54,540 bases of DNA from Chlorobiota bacterium (GCA_026416585.1 JAOAEV010000072.1:1-54540); one strand, 5' to 3'; shown: positions 17,001-25,721, numbered from the stretch's first letter. Notes: generated by a model from the letters alone, not told the origin. A program made the numbers and translations.

Positions 17001-17786
17001 TTAGGCAGTAAAGCGACCGATGTCAATCGAGCGGTCGAGTGTTGAATCATTTGTATGAATAACCTTTTGTCCAAGTTCGAACATGCGCTGAAGCTGTATC
17101 ATTGTTACCATTTCGCGGACGATATCAACATTGGAAGCTTCGAGATAGCCTTGCTGAACGGTGATTTGGCTGGGATCGAGTTCGTGGATGTCAGTTGAAT
17201 CAGTCGGCGTGAAACAGACTGCATCACGTCGTTCGAGGGAAGTGGGGTTGGCTACCTCGACTATTCGCAGCTGGGCGATGTATTGCCCTGCGAGCTGAAC
17301 TTCTCCTTGTGGTGAGATGCGGATATTCCGAGCAAGTGACTCGTTCTGTGACTGTTCGCCGTTGATCTGATTGATGTCAATGCGAATTGGTCCGCTATTC
17401 GAAAGGAGCAGACGTCCATCAGGCGTCACAAGAAAACCTCGGTCATCGATGGTGAAATGTCCCGCTCTTGACAGGTATTCCGTGCCATCACTTCCGGCGA
17501 CAATGAAAAAGTGGGAGGGGTTATCAAGTGCTAAGTCGAGGGGGTTGCCAGTTTTCTGAAGTGCACCGGGCCGGAAATCAATGTACTGGCTCAGTGGTAC
17601 ATCTTCTGTCTCGGCATCGCCGCGGACGTTAAGCAAATTTTCCCGCGCTTCGATAAGCGATTGCTCGAACACAGCGCTGCGTTTGAAGCCAACTGTATTA
17701 GCATTCGCAATGTTGTTTGCGGTCAATTCGAGCCGCATCTGCTGCGGCAGCATGCCGAGTGCTGCTGTGTAGAGTTCCTTGAGCAT
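17001..17786 (-). CDS. flgF: Flagellar rod/basal-body protein FlgF
   Basis: A 261-aa axial protein. It has NNIANANTVGFKR near residue 25 and a central LALDNPSHFFIVAGSDGTEYLSRAGHF segment. The C-terminal SNVDIVREMVTMIQLQRMFELGQKVIHTND motif is shared with FlgG. The shorter length and its place directly before flgG identify it as the proximal-rod FlgF type, although FlgF and FlgG are hard to tell apart by motif alone. It is the first gene of the flagellar operon. The proximal rod genes flgB, flgC and fliE and the hook gene flgE are absent from this window. Confidence 0.88.
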   Translation of the reverse strand: MLKELYTAALGMLPQQMRLELTANNIANANTVGFKRSAVFEQSLIEARENLLNVRGDAETEDVPLSQYIDFRPGALQKTGNPLDLALDNPSHFFIVAGSDGTEYLSRAGHFTIDDRGFLVTPDGRLLLSNSGPIRIDINQINGEQSQNESLARNIRISPQGEVQLAGQYIAQLRIVEVANPTSLERRDAVCFTPTDSTDIHELDPSQITVQQGYLEASNVDIVREMVTMIQLQRMFELGQKVIHTNDSTLDRSIDIGRFTA

Positions 17787-17819
17787 CCTGCATACGCTAT
17801 TTGTTGTGCATCCTGCACA
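17783..17819. promoter_or_regulatory. Repeated palindromic core at the flgF start
   Basis: The 10-mer GCATCCTGCA occurs at 17783-17792, covering the flgF start codon, and again at 17808-17817. The copies are 25 bp apart. Each contains the interrupted palindrome GCA-TCC-TGC, and the distal copy extends to TGTGCA-TCC-TGCACA (17805-17819). Two copies about 2.5 helical turns apart in the leader of the flagellar operon could be an operator. No regulator is identified. Confidence 0.4.
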
Positions 17820-17842
17820 GCAAATGCCGCAAGATATGTGCC

Positions 17843-17882
17843 AAAAAAGAGCGCCGGCGACCAGTCCTGCTGTTCGCCGGCG
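17843..17882 (-). terminator. Rho-independent terminator after the VWA/T9SS gene
   Basis: On the minus strand a perfect 9-bp stem (CGCCGGCGA with TCGCCGGCG, 17874-17882 and 17852-17860) with a 13-nt loop is followed by CTCTTTTTT. It begins 21 nt after the stop of the 1541-aa gene. It separates that gene from the flagellar operon. Confidence 0.88.
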
Positions 17883-17903
17883 TCCTACAGAGTGGTAATG
17901 CTG

Positions 17904-20900
17904 TTAGCGAATGATGATAATCGGTTCGACAATCGAACGCAACGCTGTGCGGAGACGCACGTAGTACACTCCGCTGGGCAATATCCCAGTGGGTAAAACT
18001 GCTGTGTATGTTCCGCGTTGGTTGCCCTCGGCGATACGCAAGACTTCAGTTCCAGTCGGAGAGAAGACTTCGACCCAGTACGGAATATCTTCTCCAATTG
18101 CTGTTTCGACAACAACATCACCACCTGGCGATTGGCGGATAGTAATTGTCGTTGGCCCCACAAGTGTGATTTGACGCGACTCTTGGGCGCAGTAATAGGG
18201 CGTAGAAATAATGCCGTTTGCTGCTTCGATGGTCAAGCATGGATAGTCCGTCGCATTGAGCAAGCTGGATGTGAGCGTATGGGTCAATAACGTGTTGACA
18301 AATGTCATAAAGGGAACCTGTAGCTGCAGTGATCCAGTCATGATACCTAACGCACTCGTTCCAGTCAGAAGTGCACCGCTCGGCAAATGTTGAACTGACC
18401 AGGTCCAGCCGTTTTGTTGCGTTTGGAATGCTGCGTCATCTATTTCAACTCCGGAAATGGGGTAGTCCAATCGAAGCTGAATACGAGTAACCAATGAGCC
18501 TGCGTCTGGTGCTGTCTCGATGTTGATCGGAATCGGCTTGGAGCGACCGACGTCTATTGTTGCAGAACCGACAGCAATTCTCAATCGGCGAGTGACACCG
18601 GTTGCTGTGACGTTGATTTGGTATGGCTGTGGTAGTGCGGAAGATGATAGAGAAACGACGATAGAACGCTGCCCAGCTATTGGGGTATAACGAATAGTCA
18701 CAGTTGCTGAGCCGCCAGCGGGAATAGTCATATTCGTTGGAACGACCGTGAAATCTGCAACGTCGCCCTGGACAGTTACTGATACTATTTCGTCGGTACT
18801 ACCAGGATTGCTGATAGTAATTGTTCGAGTGATGACAGATTCACACAGAAGAACTTCTCCAATGTCCTCTGGGGGTGTAATTGTAAGAGCGAGACCGATC
18901 CCTGATACAGTGACTGTAGTTGTAATGCTCGGGTCGGGATTAGGTCCGGGGGCTGCGTCCGAAACGATTTGTATCCTGCCCGTATTTACACCCGGTTGGA
19001 TAGGGCGGAAACGAATAGGTACGACCAGCGAGTCACCGATTGCTATGGAATAGGGAAATGCAGGAAGTGGTGCAGAGAACCAGAAGCTGGTGTTATCTGG
19101 ATCTGTAATGCTCTTGATGGTGAGGGGTGATGTTGTGCTGGTGTTGCGGACAACCAGGGAAAGAGTTTCCGGCGATAAGGTTCCGGTTGGCCATGGTTGA
19201 AAGGTCAGATCATTCGACTCGATCTTTGGCAAGATTCCTCTGCCATTAGTTTGTGCAGCGATTGGGTCAATAATACCTTCGATGACTGCCTCGATGATCT
19301 CGGAAAAATCACCTTCTGCTTGTGGAGTAAATTCCACGTCGAAGGTGGCTTGACCACTGGCAGGTACGGTCAGCGGCAAAGTGGGTAGGTTCAATAAGCG
19401 GTAGTGGGTATTGTTAGGATTACGCAACCGGATTGCTGTGATAACACCATCGAGGGTGTCGTTGAGATTCTGCAGGCGTGCCTGCCAGGTTGTTGTCGTT
19501 GCAACACGGCGATCTCCAAATTGTGGAACCACAAGCCGAAATTCCGGTGCCAATCCAATGCCGGTAATTCCTTGCTGACGAGTACCACCACATTTGGCGG
19601 GAAATTCGATTTCGAGCAGACCGTTCTGAATCCCTGCAACAGTCGGACTGAAATTGATATTAACAATTAAACATTGACCGGGCGCAAGATCAAAAGCACA
19701 CCCTGTTGCATCCACTGTGCATGAGGTTGCCGGGATTGTAACGGTAAAAGCATTGCTTGGATTGGTTACCAACTTGATTGTACCAGTCAAGGCTTCGGGT
19801 CCATCGTTGCGCACCAGGCACAATCCAGAAACTTGTCGTGACAGCCCGACGCTTGTGGTAATAGTCGGTGGCTGTGTGATTGTGTACTTACATGGTGGTA
19901 GTCCAAGACCTGTTACTGCGACGGAAGCAGGACTACCACAATTACCCGTTACTGTTAGTGTCGCATTGTGTCGCCCTTCAAATGAGGGAACAAATAAGAT
20001 CTCGACGGAGACACATTCACCGGGTCGGAGGACGTAATCTTTCCAATTGGATACTAACTGGAATTGCTGGGCGTTTGGACCACTGAAGGTCATCGCTGAA
20101 ACGATGACTGGTATTTCCCCATCGTTGCATAGAACTCCACTAAATACTTGCCCGATTGCATCGCCAACCGCGATCGACCCTACATCGAGCGAGGGAAGAC
20201 GGAAGCGAACCAATGGTGATTGAACTCGGAAGGTTGTATCACTGACATCCAGAGACCCAGGGACATAGCCAAACTTTCGCACAAAAACATCAGACCCACC
20301 GCGGCTGGTTAGGCGTGTTGAACCTACTTGAAGTTGGTTCTGGAATCCACCCGTTTCGTAACGATTATTGTCCGCATCGCGGACAGTTGCGCGGGTGTAT
20401 GGTGCGGCAATATAGCTTCGTTGGAGATTGACGACATTCAGCGTCGGTGTTGCAAAGACTGCTGTGAAAGGCTCGAACCGGTTTTGATTAGCGCTTGTGA
20501 TAAATGTGCCGGGTGTTGTCGAAAATTGTAGTCGCCCGCGGAAGCGACCGTATAGGTAGATTGAGCTGCCAGAAAAACCGATTGAATCAACATACACTTC
20601 GCACGATGTGGTCGGCGAGCCACCGCCTATAACAACTTGCACAGCGTTGCCGTTGGTATTGTACAGTGCAACATAGGCATTCGTCTGATCGAGTGTATTC
20701 TTGTTAACCGTTACGCCGCCGAATTGTGCTGTCGAGCTACGAATGATACCCGCAACGTACAGGTAGTCGTTGTTGTCGATTGCAATGCAGCATCCTTCGT
20801 CGCTACGGTTACCACCACCATTACGTGCCCAAATGAGATTACCATCCGTGTCGAAACGAGCGATAAACATGTCGCTCTCACCATAACTGGTAAGAGTCGT

Positions 20901-22529
20901 GCCATTGACTTGCGCGCTGTTTGTGAATGTGCCGGCAACATGGACATAAAGTTGACGTCCATCAAGAACAATCGAGCGGCATGTATCGAACGAGGAACCA
21001 CCAATCTGCTGTGCCCACACATAACCAGAGTCAGGAGGCACTACAACACGGATGCGATACGCTTGCCCGGCTTGTGGAGGTTTCCAGCGATATGAAAGTC
21101 CTGTAACGTTTCGTGCGATCGTTTGCCAGGTAGGCGATGTTTGATTGCCATCGAGCGCATAGAAAATATCCACCCCCTGTGTAGGCTCAACGCCAGCCCA
21201 TCGAATGTTCACCGAATCACATGTAGAAAACAGCTCACCACCATTCGGTGATATGACGATTGCTTTCGAAAGTCCGCCTATCAAAGTGATTGATGTCGGG
21301 CACGGCTGTCCATCAATTGTTAACGTTGCCTGACGGTATTGCTTGGAGCCTTGTTGAGTAAATTGAACAGTAGGCTCCCATACTTCGCCGGGCTGTAATG
21401 TGAATGGTATACTGCGGCCAGCCATATCGACCACAGTGTAATAACCTGTCGGGACAATCGGAATGCCTGTAATCTGCATTGGTGCGCCGGTTGCTTTGAT
21501 TGTCAGCTTGACCGTCGTTGAAGTCCCTGGATTGGGGTTGCCGAAATAAGCGACTTGTGGAGTGACATCCACCCGTGCCAGCGATTGCGGTGGTGCAATG
21601 TACTGTATCGTTGCATTCAGCGGTGGCGACGGACGAAGAAACGATACAGCAACGTTGCGGATGCGCTCCTGTTCAGTGCAGCTCCATGGCGCTGTCCACT
21701 CCAAATAGCATTTGTACCGAATGACTGCTTCTAATGCGATGAGGCGGTAGATTTCCTTGAGGCGATCTTTGCTGAACACAGCGAACGTCTTGCCACCTGT
21801 TGCACGTGCGATACGATCAAGATCGCTGTTCATATTCAACCCAACAGTAATCGCATAGAACGTGATCGCCTCGCGGCGGCATCGTGCGATGATTGTATCG
21901 GTACTCGGCTGTGTGTCGGGCTGACCGTCAGTCAAAAACACGATGATGCGACGCACATCACGGGGCTTTTGTGAAAGCAACTTGATAGCGCCGATGAGCG
22001 TATCAAGCATTGGAGGATCATACTTGGTCGATCCCTGTGGACGGATACGTTCCATTGCGTCAATGATTGGCTGTGCTGAGGTGCGAAAGTCACTTTCCAG
22101 ATATGCTTCACCGGCAAAAGAGACAAGAGCGACCGACGATGGTGGTGTGAATGGAAATTGCGTCACAAATTCACGGACACCTTCTTTGACCCAATCCCAC
22201 CGAGTCTCAACTGGATTTCGATTGACAATCTCCAACATTGAAGTACTCTTATCCACAATCAGCACAATGTGTGCAGTTGGATCTTCCCGAGATTCTTCGC
22301 AACTAACTTGCAGTGATGATTGGACAGAACGACCGTTTTCGCGAACGAGGAAATCGCTTGGTTGAAGATTGAGATACTGGTTCCCCCACTGATCAAACGC
22401 GATAAATTGCGATCGGACTCTGGGAAAAGAACTGACATCAACATCAACGAGTGTAAAGGATTGACTAAATGAGGCTGTGATTGCAAAGGAGAGTATGCTG
22501 AGCCACTGTAAATAGAATGCACGCTTCAT
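17904..22529 (-). CDS. Giant secreted VWA / beta-propeller / ASH-repeat protein with T9SS sorting domain
   Basis: A 1541-aa exported protein (ATG 22529, with a signal peptide in about the first 23 residues). A von Willebrand A domain at about 87-260 has the MIDAS motif D93-x-S95-x-S97 and LTDGQPD. A beta-sandwich region follows, then SBBP-type propeller repeats (about 500-750, such as GGSSFDTCRSIVLDG and DMFIARFDTDGNLIWA). Several choice-of-anchor-D/ASH-like immunoglobulin repeats occupy about 760-1310. The last ~75 residues form a type A T9SS sorting domain ending GVYYVRLRTALRSIVEPIIIIR-like strands. It is likely exported and attached to the cell surface, possibly as a metal-dependent adhesin. 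It has its own promoter and terminator and is not part of the flagellar operon. Confidence 0.85.
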   Translation of the reverse strand: MKRAFYLQWLSILSFAITASFSQSFTLVDVDVSSFPRVRSQFIAFDQWGNQYLNLQPSDFLVRENGRSVQSSLQVSCEESREDPTAHIVLIVDKSTSMLEIVNRNPVETRWDWVKEGVREFVTQFPFTPPSSVALVSFAGEAYLESDFRTSAQPIIDAMERIRPQGSTKYDPPMLDTLIGAIKLLSQKPRDVRRIIVFLTDGQPDTQPSTDTIIARCRREAITFYAITVGLNMNSDLDRIARATGGKTFAVFSKDRLKEIYRLIALEAVIRYKCYLEWTAPWSCTEQERIRNVAVSFLRPSPPLNATIQYIAPPQSLARVDVTPQVAYFGNPNPGTSTTVKLTIKATGAPMQITGIPIVPTGYYTVVDMAGRSIPFTLQPGEVWEPTVQFTQQGSKQYRQATLTIDGQPCPTSITLIGGLSKAIVISPNGGELFSTCDSVNIRWAGVEPTQGVDIFYALDGNQTSPTWQTIARNVTGLSYRWKPPQAGQAYRIRVVVPPDSGYVWAQQIGGSSFDTCRSIVLDGRQLYVHVAGTFTNSAQVNGTTLTSYGESDMFIARFDTDGNLIWARNGGGNRSDEGCCIAIDNNDYLYVAGIIRSSTAQFGGVTVNKNTLDQTNAYVALYNTNGNAVQVVIGGGSPTTSCEVYVDSIGFSGSSIYLYGRFRGRLQFSTTPGTFITSANQNRFEPFTAVFATPTLNVVNLQRSYIAAPYTRATVRDADNNRYETGGFQNQLQVGSTRLTSRGGSDVFVRKFGYVPGSLDVSDTTFRVQSPLVRFRLPSLDVGSIAVGDAIGQVFSGVLCNDGEIPVIVSAMTFSGPNAQQFQLVSNWKDYVLRPGECVSVEILFVPSFEGRHNATLTVTGNCGSPASVAVTGLGLPPCKYTITQPPTITTSVGLSRQVSGLCLVRNDGPEALTGTIKLVTNPSNAFTVTIPATSCTVDATGCAFDLAPGQCLIVNINFSPTVAGIQNGLLEIEFPAKCGGTRQQGITGIGLAPEFRLVVPQFGDRRVATTTTWQARLQNLNDTLDGVITAIRLRNPNNTHYRLLNLPTLPLTVPASGQATFDVEFTPQAEGDFSEIIEAVIEGIIDPIAAQTNGRGILPKIESNDLTFQPWPTGTLSPETLSLVVRNTSTTSPLTIKSITDPDNTSFWFSAPLPAFPYSIAIGDSLVVPIRFRPIQPGVNTGRIQIVSDAAPGPNPDPSITTTVTVSGIGLALTITPPEDIGEVLLCESVITRTITISNPGSTDEIVSVTVQGDVADFTVVPTNMTIPAGGSATVTIRYTPIAGQRSIVVSLSSSALPQPYQINVTATGVTRRLRIAVGSATIDVGRSKPIPINIETAPDAGSLVTRIQLRLDYPISGVEIDDAAFQTQQNGWTWSVQHLPSGALLTGTSALGIMTGSLQLQVPFMTFVNTLLTHTLTSSLLNATDYPCLTIEAANGIISTPYYCAQESRQITLVGPTTITIRQSPGGDVVVETAIGEDIPYWVEVFSPTGTEVLRIAEGNQRGTYTAVLPTGILPSGVYYVRLRTALRSIVEPIIIIR

Positions 22530-22569
22530 CACTACCGTCTTCAAACGATGAGACAACGTTACACTATAA

Positions 22570-22577
22570 CAAAAATA
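22570..22577 (-). promoter_or_regulatory. -7 element TATTTTTG upstream of the giant VWA/T9SS gene
   Basis: The minus strand reads TATTTTTG 40 nt before the ATG at 22529. The identical octamer precedes tRNA-Ser and tRNA-Ala in this window. No TTG lies at the usual -33 distance. Confidence 0.5.
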
Positions 22578-22638
22578 CCGTTACATACCAACAGATGTAT
22601 CGCCCAGTTGCAATAATGCAATCGAATTGGCTTTTGTA

Positions 22639-23676
22639 TCAGGAAGCGCTTTGTACTGGCGCTTCCAGTATTCGCAGTGTGGGTGGATCGGTCTCAATGC
22701 GGGCGCGTATGCCAATAGGTAATGTTACCTTTGCCGTAATATGTCCGGTGGGGAAATTGGTGATAAGTGGGATGTTTTTCAGAGCGCAGTATTCTGCGGC
22801 AATTGTAGTGATACTGCTGCCGGTCTGTGGCGTATCGCTTTCCCGCGCCGTGGATGACTGTTTGGTGAATGCACCCAGCACCATTCCCCTGATGTCATCA
22901 AACTTTCCTGCCAACGCCAGTTGTGTAAACATCCGGTCAACTTTGTATGGCTCTTCTCCTACATCCTCGAAGAACAAAATGCAGCCGGATGTATCAGGTT
23001 CGAAGGGTGTTGCGAGTAATGAACAGAACACGCTCAAATTACCACCAAGTAAGACCCCCTCGGCACTTCCTATTCCAATTGCTTGCATTGTGTCCGATGA
23101 ATAGCTGAGCTGCACTTCTGCTGGACCTACATGTTCTTGTTCAAAATGAAAAAGTGTTGCTAAAAAAGAGCCAGCCGTGGTTGCGTCGAATTGACTTGTT
23201 GCCATTGGGCCGTGAAATGTGACAAGTCCTGTACGCTGGTAGAGAGCAAGAAGCAGCGCCGTAATGTCGCTATAGCCAACAACTGGTTTTCTGCAGTCGA
23301 GCAGCGCATTGAAATCGAGAAGGGGGAGAATTCGCAGAACTCCATATCCGCCACGAGCGCAGATGACTGCATCAATGTCAGGGCGAAGCAGAAACTCCAT
23401 CAATTCACTGGCACGTTCGCGATCTGTTGCTGCGAGGTATTCGGCGCCGCCAGAGTAAAGGCGCTTCCCAAGAATAACCCGCATGCCAAGTGACTCGAAG
23501 AATTCGATTCCAGGACGAAGCTGTCGCAACTGGACAGGACCAGCCGGGGCGACAATGCCGATCGTCATACCTTGTTTGAGTGCATGCGGCAAGCGTGGAG
23601 TGCTATATCGCCGACGGAAAGGTAACGTAACCACTCCCATCCCGAGCATGCGAAGTATTTCACGCCGCGTGTGCAT
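22639..23676 (-). CDS. LD-carboxypeptidase (peptidase S66, LdcA-like) with Tat-like N terminus
   Basis: 345 aa. The catalytic serine is S136 in VVGYSDITA, preceded by the conserved ARGGYG. The glutamate lies in FFEDVGEEPYKVDRM and the histidine in NFPTGHIT, giving the Ser-Glu-His triad of family S66. These enzymes remove the terminal D-alanine from tetrapeptide murein stems during recycling. The N terminus MHTRREILRMLGMGVVTLPF resembles a twin-arginine export signal, although LdcA is usually cytoplasmic. ATG 23676 is chosen because the upstream in-frame extension merely translates the antisense of tRNA-Ser. It is divergent from the tRNA-sigma transcript. Confidence 0.88.
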   Translation of the reverse strand: MHTRREILRMLGMGVVTLPFRRRYSTPRLPHALKQGMTIGIVAPAGPVQLRQLRPGIEFFESLGMRVILGKRLYSGGAEYLAATDRERASELMEFLLRPDIDAVICARGGYGVLRILPLLDFNALLDCRKPVVGYSDITALLLALYQRTGLVTFHGPMATSQFDATTAGSFLATLFHFEQEHVGPAEVQLSYSSDTMQAIGIGSAEGVLLGGNLSVFCSLLATPFEPDTSGCILFFEDVGEEPYKVDRMFTQLALAGKFDDIRGMVLGAFTKQSSTARESDTPQTGSSITTIAAEYCALKNIPLITNFPTGHITAKVTLPIGIRARIETDPPTLRILEAPVQSAS

Positions 23677-23740
23677 AAAAAGTTCCGACTCCGAGCGTTT
23701 CTTGCTGCGAATATAGCGGCGGTACCAATAGCATGCCCTG

Positions 23741-23748
23741 TATTTTTG
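23741..23748 (+). promoter_or_regulatory. -7 element TATTTTTG for tRNA-Ser / sigma factor
   Basis: TATTTTTG fits TAnnTTTG exactly and ends 18 nt before the mature tRNA 5' end. A -33 TTG is not seen at the usual spacing. The same octamer serves tRNA-Ala on the other strand at 32800-32807. Confidence 0.5.
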
Positions 23749-23766
23749 CGGCCGAAAAACGATATC

Positions 23767-23853
23767 GGAAGGATGCAGGAGTGGCTGAACTGGCACGCCT
23801 GGAAAGCGTGTGTACCCGAAAGGGTACCGAGGGTTCGAATCCCTCTCCTTCCG
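23767..23853 (+). tRNA. tRNA-Ser(GGA)
   Basis: 87 nt. The acceptor GGAAGGA pairs with TCCTTCC before discriminator G. The anticodon stem CACGC/GCGTG closes the loop CTGGAAA with anticodon GGA at 23801-23803. A long class II variable arm GTACCC-GAAA-GGGTAC and the T arm GAGGG-TTCGAAT-CCCTC follow. CCA is not encoded. No terminator follows before the sigma factor gene 27 nt downstream. Confidence 0.96.
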
Positions 23854-23880
23854 CTCTACCAGTTGTTGAAGGCATTGTGT

Positions 23881-24492
23881 ATGCATGATGATTCGTCGCG
23901 CCCTCCAACATCGGAGGCAGACGACCACACCCTGGTCCGTGCTGCGTTAGCAGGGGATCGTGCAGCATTTGATCTTCTCGACAGAAAATATCGCCGCCGG
24001 TTATTTCTGCTCATTCGCCGCATCGTGCGCGACGATCGTGATGCTGAAGACTTAGTTCAAGACACGCTTTTCAAAGCATTCCGTGCACTTGATAGCTTCA
24101 ATGTCGAATACTCGTTTGAAAAGTGGCTGTTCAAGATAGCATCGAATACGTGTATTGACTATCTGCGGCGGTTACGTTTTGCGCCGGAACCACTCGATCT
24201 TCATGATGGTGACGATGATACCCCACCGCGGCAGTACATTGATCCCAATAGCCCACGTCCTGATGAAGAACTTGAGCGTTTCGAGCGACAGGAGCTTTTG
24301 CATACTGCAATTGAATCGCTGCCAGAAAAGTATCGAATTGTGATCCGTCTTCGCCATGAGCAGGAACTGGATTATGTTGAGATCGCTGAGCGGCTGGGTA
24401 TTCCGCTCGGCACGGTCAAGGCACATCTGTTTCGCGCGCGTCAAATGCTTCTGAAGAAACTCGAACCATATCGCCATCTATTTGAACCATGA
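23881..24492 (+). CDS. ECF-family RNA polymerase sigma factor
   Basis: 203 aa. Region 2 (about residues 15-95) includes RDAEDLVQDTLFKAFRALDSF and FEKWLFKIASNTCIDYLRR. Region 4 (about 140-195) has LPEKYRIVIRLRHEQELDYVEIAERL and the recognition helix GIPLGTVKAHLFRARQMLLKKL. It is a two-domain group IV sigma with no region 3, so it directs a specific regulon, often under envelope stress. ATG 23881 is preferred because the longer reading starts inside or before tRNA-Ser. No anti-sigma gene follows. Instead its TGA overlaps the ATG of a solute-binding lipoprotein by 4 nt, implying translational coupling. Confidence 0.9.
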   Translation: MHDDSSRPPTSEADDHTLVRAALAGDRAAFDLLDRKYRRRLFLLIRRIVRDDRDAEDLVQDTLFKAFRALDSFNVEYSFEKWLFKIASNTCIDYLRRLRFAPEPLDLHDGDDDTPPRQYIDPNSPRPDEELERFERQELLHTAIESLPEKYRIVIRLRHEQELDYVEIAERLGIPLGTVKAHLFRARQMLLKKLEPYRHLFEP

Positions 24493-25721
24493 TTAGGCTC
24501 AAACATCTTTCCGCGCTTGTCTGGCTGTTACTGTTTTTCTTGGGGTGTGGTGATGATCGTCCATCACTTCCAGTCCTGCGTGTGTGGCACTTCTGGAGTG
24601 CACCGCATCATCGGCAGGTGTTGGATACACTTGTCCGGCGATTCGAGCAGGCACACCATTGTCGCGTCGAGCTTACTCCGTTGAGTTGGGGTGAGGGCAA
24701 AACCAAGCTGATGGCAGCCTTTAATTCACGAACTGCCCCGGACGTGCTCGAACTTGGATCAGATTGGGTTGCGCAGTTTTCGTCGAGCGGTGTACTTGCG
24801 GAGCTCTCGGCATCGGAAGTGGACACTGCAGTATGGTTGCCGTGGTCTCTGCCGCCCTGTCGGTGGAACGGGCATTACTATGCAATACCTTGGATTGTGG
24901 ACACACGGGTTCTTTTTGTCAACACTGCGCTCGTTGCGGCAGCACGCACAGCACTTCCCAGAACGCTCGATGAATTGCTTGACGCAAGTGCTGCGATTCA
25001 AGAACGTACAGATGCCGCTGGCTTTGGTGCAACTGGCGCTGATGAGCATCGATTGTACAAAAAAATTCTTCCATTGATGTGGACGCTTGGCGGTGATGTG
25101 TTTGATAGTACCGGTCGCTGTACTCTTGCATCGTCAGCTAACATCCGTGCTCTTGAACTGTATGCACAACTATCGCGTACAGGCATCATAGATACCCAGA
25201 AACAACTCGATGCAGCATTTGTCCGTGGTCAGGTAGCGTTCTGGAACTCGGGTAGTTGGCTTATCGAAAAGATCGAACATGAAAATTCCACGCTCGCGTA
25301 CACTGCAATCATATTCCCAGGTCGAGATGCTAAAACACCGGGAGTTTCTTTCGCCGGTGGAGAATATTGGGCGGTATCAAAGTCAACGTCTCAGCGGGAC
25401 TTAGCGGTATCGTTCATTCGTTTCATGAGTGCACCGGAGCAGACGACCTATTTCTGCAAACGTATAGCTGAAGCAGGATTTCCAGCCAATGCTCACGTAT
25501 TTACCGACAGCAGTATTGCACATCATCCTGTCAAGCGAGTTTTTGCGCGACAGCTTCTACATGCGCAAATGACGCCAGTGCATCCACGGTGGCTTGATAT
25601 CGAACGAATTTTGGAATCGGCGGTTGTAGATGTACTCTATGGCCGTAGCAATGCAGCTACAGCACTCAAAACTGCTCAACTGAAAATCGACGACCTGCTG
25701 GGCAAGGATGGTTCACGCTGA
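24489..25721 (+). CDS. Extracellular solute-binding lipoprotein (sugar ABC transporter type)
   Basis: 410 aa with a clear lipoprotein signal ending FFLGC (C20). The body follows the MalE/UgpB-type family 1 binding-protein pattern: LRVWHFWSAPHHRQVLDTLVRRFEQ, the APDVLELGSDWVAQF segment, YAIPWIVDTRVLFVN, the WNSGSWLIEKI region, and GGEYWAVSKSTSQRDLAVSFIRFM. Such proteins bind sugars or sugar phosphates in the periplasm for an ABC importer. No permease or ATPase gene follows, since the next gene is convergent. Coupling to an ECF sigma gene raises the possibility of a sensing role. Its 3' end overlaps the convergent protease gene by 9 nt. Confidence 0.87.
   Translation: MIRLKHLSALVWLLLFFLGCGDDRPSLPVLRVWHFWSAPHHRQVLDTLVRRFEQAHHCRVELTPLSWGEGKTKLMAAFNSRTAPDVLELGSDWVAQFSSSGVLAELSASEVDTAVWLPWSLPPCRWNGHYYAIPWIVDTRVLFVNTALVAAARTALPRTLDELLDASAAIQERTDAAGFGATGADEHRLYKKILPLMWTLGGDVFDSTGRCTLASSANIRALELYAQLSRTGIIDTQKQLDAAFVRGQVAFWNSGSWLIEKIEHENSTLAYTAIIFPGRDAKTPGVSFAGGEYWAVSKSTSQRDLAVSFIRFMSAPEQTTYFCKRIAEAGFPANAHVFTDSSIAHHPVKRVFARQLLHAQMTPVHPRWLDIERILESAVVDVLYGRSNAATALKTAQLKIDDLLGKDGSR

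Noticed and set aside
16101-17045. 314-codon open frame on the plus strand antisense to flgA, flgG and flgF
   Set aside because: The opposite strand encodes three well-conserved flagellar proteins. The antisense translation is cysteine-rich with no recognised domain, so it is a coding shadow.
23677-23928. N-terminal extension of the LD-carboxypeptidase reading through tRNA-Ser
   Set aside because: The extra residues (such as RKERDSNPRYPFGY) are the translation of the antisense strand of the tRNA gene, a common artefact. The enzyme starts at 23676.
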